From: Girardinichthys multiradiatus
Lineage: Eukaryota; Chordata; Actinopteri; Cyprinodontiformes; Goodeidae
Assembly: GCF_021462225.1 (NCBI RefSeq)
Contig: NC_061800.1
Span: forward strand, 2,046,001 to 2,110,000
Length of the DNA stretch: 64,000 nucleotides
Reading direction: 5' to 3'
Within the stretch, counting starts at the first letter, position 1; every line of letters begins with the position of its first letter. The position numbers and the translations under genes were made by a program. Positions 34,581 through 43,889 of this stretch are shown one piece after another. The notes beneath the pieces are model-generated. The model was given only the letters and a program-made list of their open reading frames with translations. It searched no databases and was not told the DNA's origin.

Positions 34581-36393
34581 GTTGTGACCATACAGCCATG
34601 GATTTCGACACCAAAACTCCGGTACATACTTTTCTGGAACTTTTCAAAATAAAGTGCATTAACCTTCTTCAAGCACAGCCAGGAAAGGGGGTAACTGCGG
34701 ACTTCCTGCAAGGACACTGCCGCATATAAGCCCCCACCTTTCCACAAGTCTTCCTCTTCCACACGGCCTTCCAGAGGTACCGGTTAGGAGGGGAAACACA
34801 GCGCGATGAGGTCTTTTGCTGGCAAAAAGACATAAATTCAACTGGATCCAAGGAAGCCATACGATCACCGATCATATGCAAAGTTAAGTAGAATGAAATA
34901 CTGTCTGTGTATCCGGTATTGTCATTCATGAACGGGGAAATTAAGGTGTAAGAGTTGCTTACATTTTCTCTTCGAGGCCCCACAGAAGCAAAACTGTTCG
35001 AGAGAAGCCCCGGTGGAGAAGCTGTTTCGACAAGCCGGGTCTGGAGGAAAGACTACGGCCCGCAACTGTGTTTACGGTAACGAACAGCTGGTCACCTTCT
35101 GATCGGGAGAAACTGAATAAGTTAGCGGGAAGCTAACTCTTTGTTCACGACGGATATCTTCTTCAAACTTCGCCCTTGGACAACATTCCCTCAACAGGTT
35201 CAGAAGTTGGGTTTGGGCAGATTAACAGATTATTGGTTTAGGATTAAATGATCTATCTTTTCATGTTATGAAGTTTGTTTTGTGGAACTCGGCTATCTTG
35301 GTGCTAGCATGCTACCTGTAGCACACAGGCCGGTTCGTGTTCTTGGTATGTTTTAAAGCTAAGATAAACTTTATTAAAAGGGTGGTTTTAACCAGAACAT
35401 TGCTCATAACGCGCCGTCCGCGCTTATGCATTTTAACCCTGGTATTTTAAAGGTATGTGTTGATTCTGGCGCTAAGCTATCTTCTAGCTTAGCACTTTAG
35501 CTAGCTTCTTTGTTAGCCCAACGGCCAGCCGGTAAGAATACGTGTGCTAGCATTAAGGCTAGTCAACAGAAAGGTTGTTTGTTTTCAAGCTAGTGAATAA
35601 TAGTCCCTGAACATCATTTGCTAGAGTTGATAACTAAGTAAACACCATTAAGCCCCATTTCTCCAGAAAGATTTGGCTCTTTTCCAAAATACTCAATAAT
35701 ATTTCTCCACATATTATTTTAATGAATAAAGGCAGTTAATTAGACACCGTTGAGAATTAGTCATCCAGGAGGTTGGTTTTATTCAGCAGATCATTATTTA
35801 AAACATTATTTTATTAAAATAATATTTAATCTGATCTTGCATTGTGAAGGGTTGTCTAAATGTTGCTGATTATTTTCTAAGTTAGTTCCAAAACTAACTT
35901 AACTTCACTTCCAGATTCTTCAAGATAATCCTTGGTTCTCAAACATAAACATTGCATGGTAATGTTGCATCACTCGTTTTGGTCATGATTTCTAATCATC
36001 TTTAATCAACTTGTTTATATTGTACATAGTCCATTAGTCTTCATTATTCTTTCATTCTGCTTGGTAGTTTAGTTGAATTGTTTTAGCATAGTAAAGAGTT
36101 TGTTGATTGAAATATGTTTGACTTTGAGTTGACTTATTTTTGTTAATACATTCTTGTATTTTAAGAAATTGTGTGAATTCATTCCATATATGTGCAGAGT
36201 TTATGCTGTTCAATAATGCCAGAGCTCGTCTCACACCTTTCTATTCTGTCCTAATACCATCGCCTTAATGGGGCTGGTATTCACAGGACAATCCTTAACA
36301 GACTGGAATATTATTTGGTAAAATATTAAAATATTAATATTAAAATATTAATATTAAATATTAAATAATATTCTCAGATTCATATTTCCAATA
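34581..36393 (+). mobile_element. Solo LTR, copy 2 (1,813 bp)
   Basis: Begins TGTTGTGACC and ends with a mutated terminus, TTCCAATA in place of ACAACA. The target duplication CTAG is perfect (34577-34580 and 36394-36397). Colinear with copies 1 and 3. No internal region. Confidence 0.86.
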
Positions 36394-36514
36394 CTAGTTA
36401 TTAACAAGTAAACAACAGCATTAAAAAGATGCTAATATAAAGGACCGGTAAGACAAATACTGCATGTATACGGGTATACACCTATTTATCTGTGGCTGTG
36501 CCACTCAGGGATAT

Positions 36515-36830
36515 AGGGGGTGACGATGGTTCTGGTGGTAAGAGCCACCATCACTGTAATCGGTGGGTTGCTGGTGTGAACCACTACTCCACCTGTCTCC
36601 ATCTTTGTGTCCTTGGGCAAGATACTTCACCAGTCTTGCCTGGTTGTCAAGGGGCCCGGTGGCACTGATTGTATGGCAGCCTTGCTTCTGTCTGCCCCAG
36701 GGTGCCTGTGGCTACAATGTAGCTTACTACATTGAATGTGTACGTGAATAGGTGGATGACTGATTGTAGTGTAAAGCACTTTGGAGTCCTCAGACTTGAT
36801 AAAGCGCTATACAAATGCAGGTTATTTTCC
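36515..36830 (+). repeat. tRNA-derived teleost SINE, nearly full length
   Basis: The head shows a tRNA-like region (GGTGGTAAGAGCCACCAT, then GGTGTGAACC as a B-box variant). The middle reads GTGTCCTTGGGCAAGATACTTCACC. The tail is GTAAAGCACTTTGGAGTCC followed by GATAAAGCGCTATACAAATG. Such tails are shared with a partner LINE that supplies reverse transcription. Confidence 0.75.
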
Positions 36831-36959
36831 ATTTCAGTGATGCTGGAGCACATGATGGTCTTGTATGGTCAGTCCTGCGAGTGCACCATGCCTTACCTAG
36901 ACTGGTCTAAAAAGTCCTGCACTATTCAGCCTCATCAGAAGTGTTTCTCAGTTTTTGCT

Positions 36960-37330
36960 CTAGGTGAGATCACTCTCGATACTTGAAGCTATCAACACCA
37001 TTCAGAGCTGTTCATTGGGGGTGAGGGTTGGAGCAGTAGCTGTTTGCTCCTCCAGAAACAACAATGTAATCCTTTATATTCTTCATACTGATGCAGAGCT
37101 TATTGTCTTTGTATCAAGCTTGCAGGTGTTCAAATTGTACCTCACTAAGAGAACAGAGCACATTTCTATTGGCGTTACAAATTCACAGTCTTACACAGTC
37201 ACCTGTGGGATTCCCTGGGGCTCAGTCCTTGGACCCATTTAGTATTGGCTCTTGCTTGGCCACATCATCCGTTGCCATGGAAATGAGTTTCACCACTATA
37301 CAGATAGTATAAATATTATTTAAAAACTAA
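36960..37330 (+). pseudogene. L2-like LINE reverse transcriptase fragment
   Basis: Encodes a run with LTKRTEHISIGVTNSQSYT and then CGIPWGSVLGP, the degraded form of the RT motif GVPQGSVLGP. Remnants of the YADD region follow in another frame near 37300. Typical of teleost L2/Maui elements; many lesions. Confidence 0.7.
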
Positions 37331-38640
37331 AGCAACTGCTCCACTTGCATCCCTATCACCAACATTATCCTCTACATCAGCACACACCATCTGTATAGAT
37401 GAGATAAAGACATCATTAAAGCACAACTTTAGCTCAACAGCTCCAACACTGACGTTCTTTGGTAACTTCAGCTATTACCATTTTAAAAATATTCAGCTTT
37501 TTATGTAAATCTTTGTCCCATTGAAATTAATGAAAATTCAGCAGAATTCAGCTAAACCTTTGTGCTCTTTCACAGCTTACTACTTCTACTTACTTTCAGC
37601 TAGAAACACCATTCAACTTTTAAAATGTTCACAAGCCATTAAGCTATTTTCAAATAATTCAGTTTTTTGATATCTGTTACGGTTCTTCTACAATTGTGAT
37701 TCAAATTTTATGCAAGATATTTAACGTTTTTGAATTTATAATGTAATCCAATGGCGGAATTCGTCAGTTGCTAGAGTGTACACTAGGTTTTTGAATAACC
37801 ATAGAAAAAACGAACAAACTCTCCTCACACAGATTATGTATCAAAACGTAGGATTCTCTTTTGGGATTCAGAAAATGTCACCCTCAATGATGTGGGACTA
37901 AAAGATTTCCGGCAACACGCCCCGAAGCAACGCAAAGTCAACACACTATGAATGGGAATGTAACTATAGGAATTTGAGAAAAAATTCTGAGCAGAAAACC
38001 CTTAAACTCACATGTTTTCAAATCTTCGCCTCTCGTAAACCATTCGAAGTAGAAACATGAGCTTTGCACCAATTACTCTTCAGACCTTCCTGGCACTTAA
38101 AGTGGAGGAATTATTTTGATACCTTTTACAGTTTTGCCATAAAATAGGTTTGTTTCAGAGTACCAAATCTGTCCTTCCTAAAAGACCTTAAAATTAAAAT
38201 ATTTCTAAATCATTGACTTTTTTACACTGTCACATCTCCTACACATAATATTGAAGACACATGAAATTCTCCAGGATTGTTCACCAATGCCTGCTGATAC
38301 CTACGGTCCAAAACCTTTTTGGATACCTTTTACTGTTTTCTCGTGAGGTAGGTTTGTTTCAGAGTGAAAAATCCACCTTCACTCAGGTTAAAAATGTTCA
38401 ATATGATCCACTTTTTCTCAGGCTCACCCCTCTTTGACAGATTTTTGTAGAAACTTCAAAAACCTCATAATTGTTCAGCAAGGCCTGCTGATTCATATGG
38501 TGCATGAATCAAATCGATAGCCCTTACAATTTCTGAATTAATAGACCTGTGTTGTGTTGTGCCTTTAATATTATATTTTCAACAACCGAAAACATGTCAG
38601 AGACTAAAATACACCCTTTAATCAAACCTTTGACAGGTGA
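37331..38640. other. Unannotated DNA with a degenerate internal repeat
   Basis: Two related segments at about 38090-38175 and 38300-38385 share GATACCTTTTACTGTTTT-type and AGGTAGGTTTGTTTCAGAG-type blocks in the same order, separated by about 215 bp. No gene recognised. Confidence 0.35.
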
Positions 38641-38692
38641 CCTTTGACCTTAAAGGGGGTCATGGGTGATGGGAGCGGGGAAGTCATGGGGT

Positions 38693-38978
38693 CAACAGGG
38701 GTGTGTCCGAGGAGCGTAACCGTGGATGCTGATTGGTTGTCGTCATTAGGGGCGATACCTTAAATGGACCAATTATTATACAGGGGTGTGTTTAAGGGTG
38801 TTACAGGGAAGGCCTTAAATGGACCAATTAAAACACAGGGGTGTGTATGTTATAAATAGAACAAGACAAATATGGTATTATCAGAAACTGTATGGCATCA
38901 GCACCAATTAAAAATAGAGGGGTGTGTTTGTAAGCCTCGTTAAACCATGAATAACCCAATGAAAACAATGGGGCGTGC
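38693..38978 (+). promoter_or_regulatory. Repeated CCAAT + GGGGTGTGT promoter array
   Basis: Four composite units place CCAAT 9 or 10 nt before GGGGTGTGT (or GGGGCGTGC), with GGGG starting at about 38783, 38838, 38919 and 38970. A fifth GGGGTGTGT lies at 38698 without the CCAAT. Two units share TTAAATGGACCAATTA upstream. A TATA-like TTTAAATA at about 38991 follows, and the first ATG is at 39021. CCAAT boxes bind NF-Y and GT/CACCC boxes bind KLF/Sp factors in vertebrates. A function as the promoter of the accessory gene is inferred. Confidence 0.55.
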
Positions 38979-38990
38979 TTTAGTGTTTAC

Positions 38991-38998
38991 TTTAAATA
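38991..38998 (+). promoter_or_regulatory. TATA-like box before accessory gene A
   Basis: TTTAAATA lies just after the CCAAT/GT array and 23-30 nt before the first ATG (39021). Confidence 0.4.
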
Positions 38999-39056
38999 CA
39001 GGGATAAAACTGCACTTTACATGCAGCATTGGTTGGAAAAGAACACCCGTTCAACA

Positions 39057-39994
39057 ATGGCTAGAGTTAAGAGAGTTAATCGTCAAGCGGAGGAGAAACG
39101 CAACGCGTGCCAAGATGATGAACAAACAACTGCATCATCTATATCATCTACTTCCTCATCTGAGATACCTATCGGAATTCCCGTCATAACATACTCTACC
39201 GATGATGAGGATCCAACATCAACTTCAACAACCACGGTTGAAAATCAGACCTTGGGTCGGCCAAGAGGTACGTCAGTTCTGTGCGAAACCCCAGTGACCG
39301 TCTACCAGCATTCATCCCGTGAATTGAATGCTCCTAAGAAATCAACATACTACATCTGCAGGGTACAAAGACCCCCGTTCGACACTCTGCAGGAAGAATG
39401 GTCTTTGGAGCCATATGGCCTGAGTGGTAGCTGGGGTTACATTTTCATGTATGAAATAGGAGAGCTTTGCCGTATCAATTGGATCAAGACGAGGTATTTA
39501 ATGGATCATTGGCTCTGTGTACTCTCACCCACAGCGACTGGGCTGTGTTAAGGCTTGCAATCACGCACCTTAATGATAGCCCTGAAGCAGTCTCAATGCA
39601 GGAGAGGGAGGAAGAAGAAGAAAATGAACTGTCTCCTCGACCTGCAAAATGGGCGAGAATGTTTCATATACCATCCGATGTTGAAATAGCTGAGAGAGAA
39701 ACTCTCTTTAGCGCAGTGTGGGGGTCAAAAACCACAGAAAATGGTCGCTGGTCTTTTCAGGCAAGCAGACACAGGAACAACCGGACGAACCCCTCAGATC
39801 TGTTTGTGTTGGAGGCTTTCAATCAGGACTGCGGCATATTCAAGACAATGCTGGCTCTGCCATTTGAAGCTTGGGCAGAGAAGATGAGTGAAATTGGACA
39901 GCGTCTTTTCGACCTTTTCCACAACTCACGCAGTTGGATCGATGTCATGTCAGTGAAGTTTCCTGTTTTACGTCTAAAACAAACCCTCTTCTGA
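39057..39994 (+). pseudogene. Polinton accessory gene A, unknown function
   Basis: About 310 codons in two frames (39057-39465 and 39467-39994). The shift falls in the run CTTTG at 39465-39469, which looks like a single T loss. The N-terminus is basic (MARVKRVNRQAEEKRN), followed by a Ser/Thr-rich acidic segment (residues about 20-60). The likely globular part contains STYYICRVQRPPFDTLQEEW. A Glu-rich linker follows, and then a Trp/Phe-rich C-terminal region including WGSKTTENGRWSFQASRH and ends KQTLF. No Walker motif, zinc finger or protease triad is visible, so it is not the missing ATPase or protease. I do not recognise the family. An upstream in-frame ATG at 39021 is also possible. Confidence 0.55.
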
Positions 39995-40010
39995 GGACAC
40001 GCCCCCTTCC

Positions 40011-40031
40011 TATGATATATATATATATATA
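40011..40031 (+). promoter_or_regulatory. (AT)n / TATA tract before accessory gene B
   Basis: An alternating AT run (TATGATATATATATATATAT) sits 50-70 nt before the ATG at 40080. It may act as a TATA element or simply be a microsatellite. Confidence 0.35.
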
Positions 40032-40079
40032 CGGGGGGATAACAGCAAGCTCACAGACACTGAGAACCGAATCCTGAGA

Positions 40080-40250
40080 ATGAGTGAGCCAACACCATAC
40101 AGGGATCTCTACAACCACCGAGCAGAGCTCCACTTCTCTCCTGAGCACGATGAAAGCTTCAACATTGGACCATATCATCCGCCTTCCCTGGACCTCTTCT
40201 CACCATCCACCTCAACGTCCTCATTCTCAGAGACCCAGGATACAACATGA
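40080..40250 (+). CDS. Small accessory ORF B1 (56 codons)
   Basis: Starts MSEPTPYRDLYNHRAELHF and ends in a Ser/Thr-rich tail. Its stop overlaps the start of the next frame as ATGA (40247-40250), a translational-coupling-like layout unusual for a eukaryote. The segment GACCTCTTCTCACCATC near its end recurs about 82 bp later inside ORF B2, so the two proteins share an L-D/P-LFSPS motif. Not recognised; B1 could instead be an upstream ORF controlling B2. Confidence 0.4.
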   Translation: MSEPTPYRDLYNHRAELHFSPEHDESFNIGPYHPPSLDLFSPSTSTSSFSETQDTT

Positions 40251-40891
40251 AAATGTATCAACCGCTTTCTCCAGACCTCTTCTCACCATCGCCGCTATTC
40301 ATGGCTGAGTCTGTAGACGCGAATGTCCTGCCTGAAGACATGAAGGTGGTCATGGAGGATGAGGTGACTACCAGCTTCTCACCCTCTACCGAAGCCCCTA
40401 CACAAACCCTGGAACCAATGCAGAACCCTCGGCCTTCAGCGGAGGATGAGATTAACCAGGGGGACGAAATTGACGGTTGGTTCTCAACCATCCTCATCAA
40501 TACGGTGAAAACAGCGATACTTCATTTATTCAACAGAACCTCTTTGAATTATCTCAGAGAAACCTGCTATGGGTGCATAACGAACCACACAAGCCAGCGT
40601 CAGCACCAATGCCTGGAGGTATTGGGGGAGGATTATTACCAAGTCAACTTTCAACGCATCGTACGACTCGTAACCCCCAAATTCGTTGCTGCTATTCATA
40701 ATCTTCTGGTACTTAGACGCATACAAGCGGATGACTTCAGAGTGAAAACGATTGCAGAGACAGTTTTATATGAACTGAAATTGGTACAAGGCATCCACAG
40801 TGCAATAGCGTACATTTATGATCGCATGGTCGAAGAGAAACACCTCAAACAACTTAACTCTGTTTCAGAGTGCTACGGACTGACAAACTGA
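40247..40891 (+). CDS. Accessory ORF B2 with Cys/His cluster, unknown
   Basis: An uninterrupted 214-codon frame. Residues 1-75 are acidic and Pro/Ser/Thr-rich and look disordered. The remainder looks helical and folded. A cluster CYGCITNHTSQRQHQC (C-x2-C-x3-H-x5-H-x-C) could bind zinc. I recall similar Cys/His signatures in uncharacterised proteins of Polinton/adintovirus-like elements, but cannot verify it. A helical region with FVAAIHNLLVLRRIQADDF follows. It is the only full-length intact frame on the plus strand of this element. Function unknown. Confidence 0.6.
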   Translation: MKMYQPLSPDLFSPSPLFMAESVDANVLPEDMKVVMEDEVTTSFSPSTEAPTQTLEPMQNPRPSAEDEINQGDEIDGWFSTILINTVKTAILHLFNRTSLNYLRETCYGCITNHTSQRQHQCLEVLGEDYYQVNFQRIVRLVTPKFVAAIHNLLVLRRIQADDFRVKTIAETVLYELKLVQGIHSAIAYIYDRMVEEKHLKQLNSVSECYGLTN

Positions 40892-41208
40892 TCTCACATG
40901 TTTGATGACTTATATCATTTTTAGTATTCCACTACTTTAATTAATTTGCATTATATGATTTTTTCTTTTTTTTTTTCTTTTTACTATGAAATACATTTAA
41001 AGTGGGAACATATTAAACTTTCCCGAAAGTGTTGTTCAAAAGCTAGTAGTGTTTGAATTCATCTGCATTATCTGATTCTTCTTTTTTTTTTTTTTTTCTT
41101 TTTACTATTAAATACAAAAATAATAAAAAAAAGGGATAAATCTACCCTTCGGTGTGTTTTTTTTCTCATTATTTAACAAGTAATCGTCAGAGTGAGCATA
41201 AGGCAGAG
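40892..41208. repeat. AT-rich spacer with a ~110 bp tandem duplication
   Basis: About 40940-41000 and 41058-41118 share GCATTAT(A/C)TGATT, a long T-rich run and CTTTTTACTAT(G/T)AAATACA. This is the spacer between accessory gene B and the integrase. The polypyrimidine runs and AAATACAAAAATAATAAAA at 41111-41130 could provide terminator and promoter elements. Confidence 0.55.
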
Positions 41209-42274
41209 ATGGCAGGAAGACGGTTGATGAAGAAAGTATATTATAGCCCTTCAAATCCGGGAAGTTTTGGGGGTGTAGATAGGCTGAGGAGGGTTATGCA
41301 AGATGAAACGGGAAAGAAGGTTGAAAAAGTTAAAGATTTTTTATCAGGAGAAGATACCTATACTCTACATAAACCTGCAAGAATAAAGTTCCCGAGAAAC
41401 AGAGTTTTTGTCAGCAGACCATTGAGGCAGTTCCAGGCTGATCTCTGTGACATGCAAGCTCTGGCCAAGGAAAATGATGGTTATAATTATTTATTAACCG
41501 TCATTGACATCTTTTCAAAAAGGGCGTATGTACGAGTTTTGAAGAGGAAAACAGCCGCTGAGGTGGTAAAGGCATTTGAATCAGTTTTTAAAGAAAGTCA
41601 GATCCCCAAAAAACTTCAGACTGATGCTGGTAAAGAATTTTTTAACAAGAAATTTAAGGTTTTAATGGAGAAACACAGTATTGAACATTTCGCGACAGCG
41701 AGTGAAGCAAAAGCTTCAGTGGTCGAGAGATTTAACCACACATTAAAAACAAGGATGTGGAGATATTTTACAGCTAACTACACCCGGTGGTACGTCGATG
41801 TCCTGCAAAACCTAGCTAGAAGCTACAACCATACCTACCACTCCAGGATTAAAATGAGCCCTATTGAAGTGACCTCAGAAAATGCCTTTCAAGTGTTTCA
41901 GAATCTGACAAATATTGCAAGGACTCAGTGACAACGTTTAAACAAGGGGATCTTGTCAGACTATCCAAGGTCCGTGGAGTGTTTGACAAAAAATACGAAC
42001 AGAGTTTTACGGATGAAGTGTTTACAGTGTATGAGCGGTTACCCCGATCTCCTCCTGTATACAAACTCAAAGATTTGGATGGAGAACCTATTGAGGGTTC
42101 CTTTTACGCAGAGGAACTTCAAAAAGTAAAAATATTTAATGACAAGATGTATCAAGTGGAAAAATATTAAAACGACGTACGGTCAAGGGAGTCAAACAGG
42201 TTTTTGTAAGCTGGAAAAACTGGCCTGAGGAATTCAACAGTTGGATCAGGTCTGATGAACTTCGAAACGTATAA
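41209..42274 (+). pseudogene. INT: Polinton integrase with chromodomain, two frameshifts
   Basis: Retrovirus-like DDE integrase that would insert the element DNA. The start is the ATG at 41209 (MAGRRLMKKVYY). The catalytic residues are in QADLCDM, QTDAGKEFFN and VVERFNHTLK, with 35 residues between second Asp and Glu as usual. The first frame ends at 41931. A second frame (41928-42170) holds the SH3-like C-terminal domain with TTFKQGDLVRLSKVRG and PPVYKL. A third (42167-42274) holds a chromodomain-like block with VFVSWKNWPEEFNSWI, which targets histone marks in the family. Each boundary is a one-base shift, so the gene is broken unless frameshifting occurs. The core is otherwise well preserved. 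Confidence 0.92.
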
Positions 42275-42279
42275 AAAGG
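42269..42279 (+). promoter_or_regulatory. TATA box for penton-like gene
   Basis: GTATAAAAAGG overlaps the integrase stop codon and lies 33-43 nt before the ATG at 42312, a near-ideal TATA-to-start distance for a short leader. It suggests separate transcription of the capsid block. Confidence 0.55.
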
Positions 42280-42311
42280 TTTGCACTAAACCTCACAGTT
42301 GACACAGCATC

Positions 42312-42999
42312 ATGAACCGTCAGGTAGAGGATGATGGCTTTTACATTACCCTTCCCTCTAACGCTATCATGGAAGTGTTTAAAAATAATACCAGTTTGAG
42401 TTTCCGTATAAATTTAGCTCAACATATTGATTTAGAAGGCCAATGGATGGTTGCATTAGCAGAGATTTCATACCCTCATACATGGCATAATTTACCGGAT
42501 TATGATGCCTACTTTGAATGGAGGAAGGTTGGTGATGTGGAGATCAATACGCAAAGGATCAGAAGTGGCTACTATAAAACGCGTTTTTCAACTCGAGACA
42601 GAGATGGAACTGTTTTTCAAAAAAATGAACTCGGGTATCCGCATTAAATTCAGCAAAGTTCAAAAGAGTTTTGCATTTCAAACAAGCCGTCCGTATGAAA
42701 TACGCTTCTTCAGCACTCTAGCTTATATGATGGGCGTGAAACCAGGGGAATGGATCCATGTATCTGAACCAAAACTGGCTCCTTTTCCGGCGGATATAAA
42801 GGCTGGTTTCTATCACCTATACTGCTACAGCAACGTGGTCAGCCCGCAAATAGTACCTTTACTGCGGACCGTCAAAGTACAAGGCGACTTCAGTGATATG
42901 GTTACTCTGACGTTTAACCCCGCCCACTACCTTCCAGTTTCCAGAAGACATATTGAAAATATCAATATAGAAATAAATCGGACCAAAACGTTCCTGTAA
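42312..42999 (+). pseudogene. Polinton minor capsid (penton-like) protein
   Basis: The beginning, with DGFYITLPSNA followed by NLAQHIDLEGQWMVALAEISYPHTWHN, is the characteristic N-terminus of the Polinton penton/minor capsid jelly-roll protein. A one-base shift between about 42570 and 42620 separates it from the second half (to 42999), which contains RPYEIRFFSTLAYMMG and, near the end, FNPAHYLPVSRRHIENINIEIN. The combined length of about 230 codons is near the family norm but probably lacks some sequence around the shift. It lies directly after the integrase with its own TATA. Confidence 0.85.
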
Positions 43000-43162
43000 A
43001 TTTTGTCTACGGAAAGACCATCATAAGACTACACTTCAGACCGGTGATATCACAACGTAGCCTGAGATACATTTTATTTGTATAAACTATTCCAGAGATA
43101 TATATAACCTCTAAGACTGATTGGTTATCATTCATATTCCCCTGGTCATTCAACACTGCATC

Positions 43163-43693
43163 ATGCAGGCAAGAAAGAACATGGCACAGCTGAGTCTGAG
43201 ACGTGATCCAAATCGCTTTGTAAATTACTATGTAAGTCAATCAGGCGGTAATCTGCCAGGGTTTTATGGGGCCCCGGTAATGTACGGACGCGGAATTGGA
43301 TCATTATTTTCAAAATTATTCTGCTTTGTATCCCCTCTGGTTAAAAAAGGATTTGCTATTGCAAAACCCCATCTTAAAACGGCTGCATCAAATATCACTT
43401 CGGATGTCATAGGTAGAGCCGTGAGTAAAATGAGTGGTTCTACACACACCGAAGGTCAAGAAGGTTCAGGAATTATGGTTTTCTCCAAAAGACCCAGAAC
43501 AAGACCCCCGGTTGATCGTTTAAGGATGGTTAAAAAACAACGACAAACGCGAAAAAGGAGATCAGTCGCAGCTGGCAAACGAAGAGGACGGAAGTCTTCT
43601 GCAAGTTTTGATATATTTAAAGAATGGCTCTTTTACATAACAAATCATCAGAGTGCACGCTGGCAGAGCTGGACTTATTTTCTGCCCCGATGA
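43163..43693 (+). CDS. Basic Polinton core-like (adenovirus pX/pVI-like) protein
   Basis: The preferred start is ATG 43163. The N-terminal half has YGRGIGSLFSKLF followed by a possible amphipathic helix, as in membrane-active or core proteins next to capsid genes in Polintons and adintoviruses. The C-terminal part is Lys/Arg-rich (KKQRQTRKRRSVAAGKRRGR), suited to binding the packaged DNA. The last ~25 residues after SASFDIF overlap the capsid start in another frame and may be read-through past a lost stop. A TATA-like ATATATATAA lies at about 43097. Confidence 0.65.
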   Translation: MQARKNMAQLSLRRDPNRFVNYYVSQSGGNLPGFYGAPVMYGRGIGSLFSKLFCFVSPLVKKGFAIAKPHLKTAASNITSDVIGRAVSKMSGSTHTEGQEGSGIMVFSKRPRTRPPVDRLRMVKKQRQTRKRRSVAAGKRRGRKSSASFDIFKEWLFYITNHQSARWQSWTYFLPR

Positions 43694-43887
43694 CGCTGCT
43701 ATCGATCGAAGATAAAATTTACACCGAGATCCAGCCTTTATCAGCAATCACCAATGGAGGCCCGATCGAGTTTTTCATTCCGGGAGACGGAGAAAAGTAT
43801 CTGGATCTCAACGATATGCTGTTGCATCTCAGAGTGAAAATTACTAACGAGGATGGAACAAACCTGCCGGATGATGCACCTGTATGA
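43624..43887 (+). pseudogene. MCP: Polinton major capsid protein, N-terminus only
   Basis: The first 87 codons of the double-jelly-roll major capsid protein (the group often annotated as F54H12.2-like in animals). Family blocks seen are CTLAELDLFSAP, then GGPIEFFIPGDGEKYLDLNDMLLHLRVKITNEDG. A normal protein is several times longer. The frame ends at 43887, where sequence of a SANT-type gene in the opposite orientation takes over. All downstream jelly-roll strands are gone, so no particle could form from this copy. Confidence 0.88.
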
Positions 43888-43889
43888 TG

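Noticed and set aside
38690..39100. Search for Polinton terminal inverted repeat against 51.8-52.0 kb
   Set aside because: No matching inverted sequence could be seen between these ends, so no TIR is claimed.
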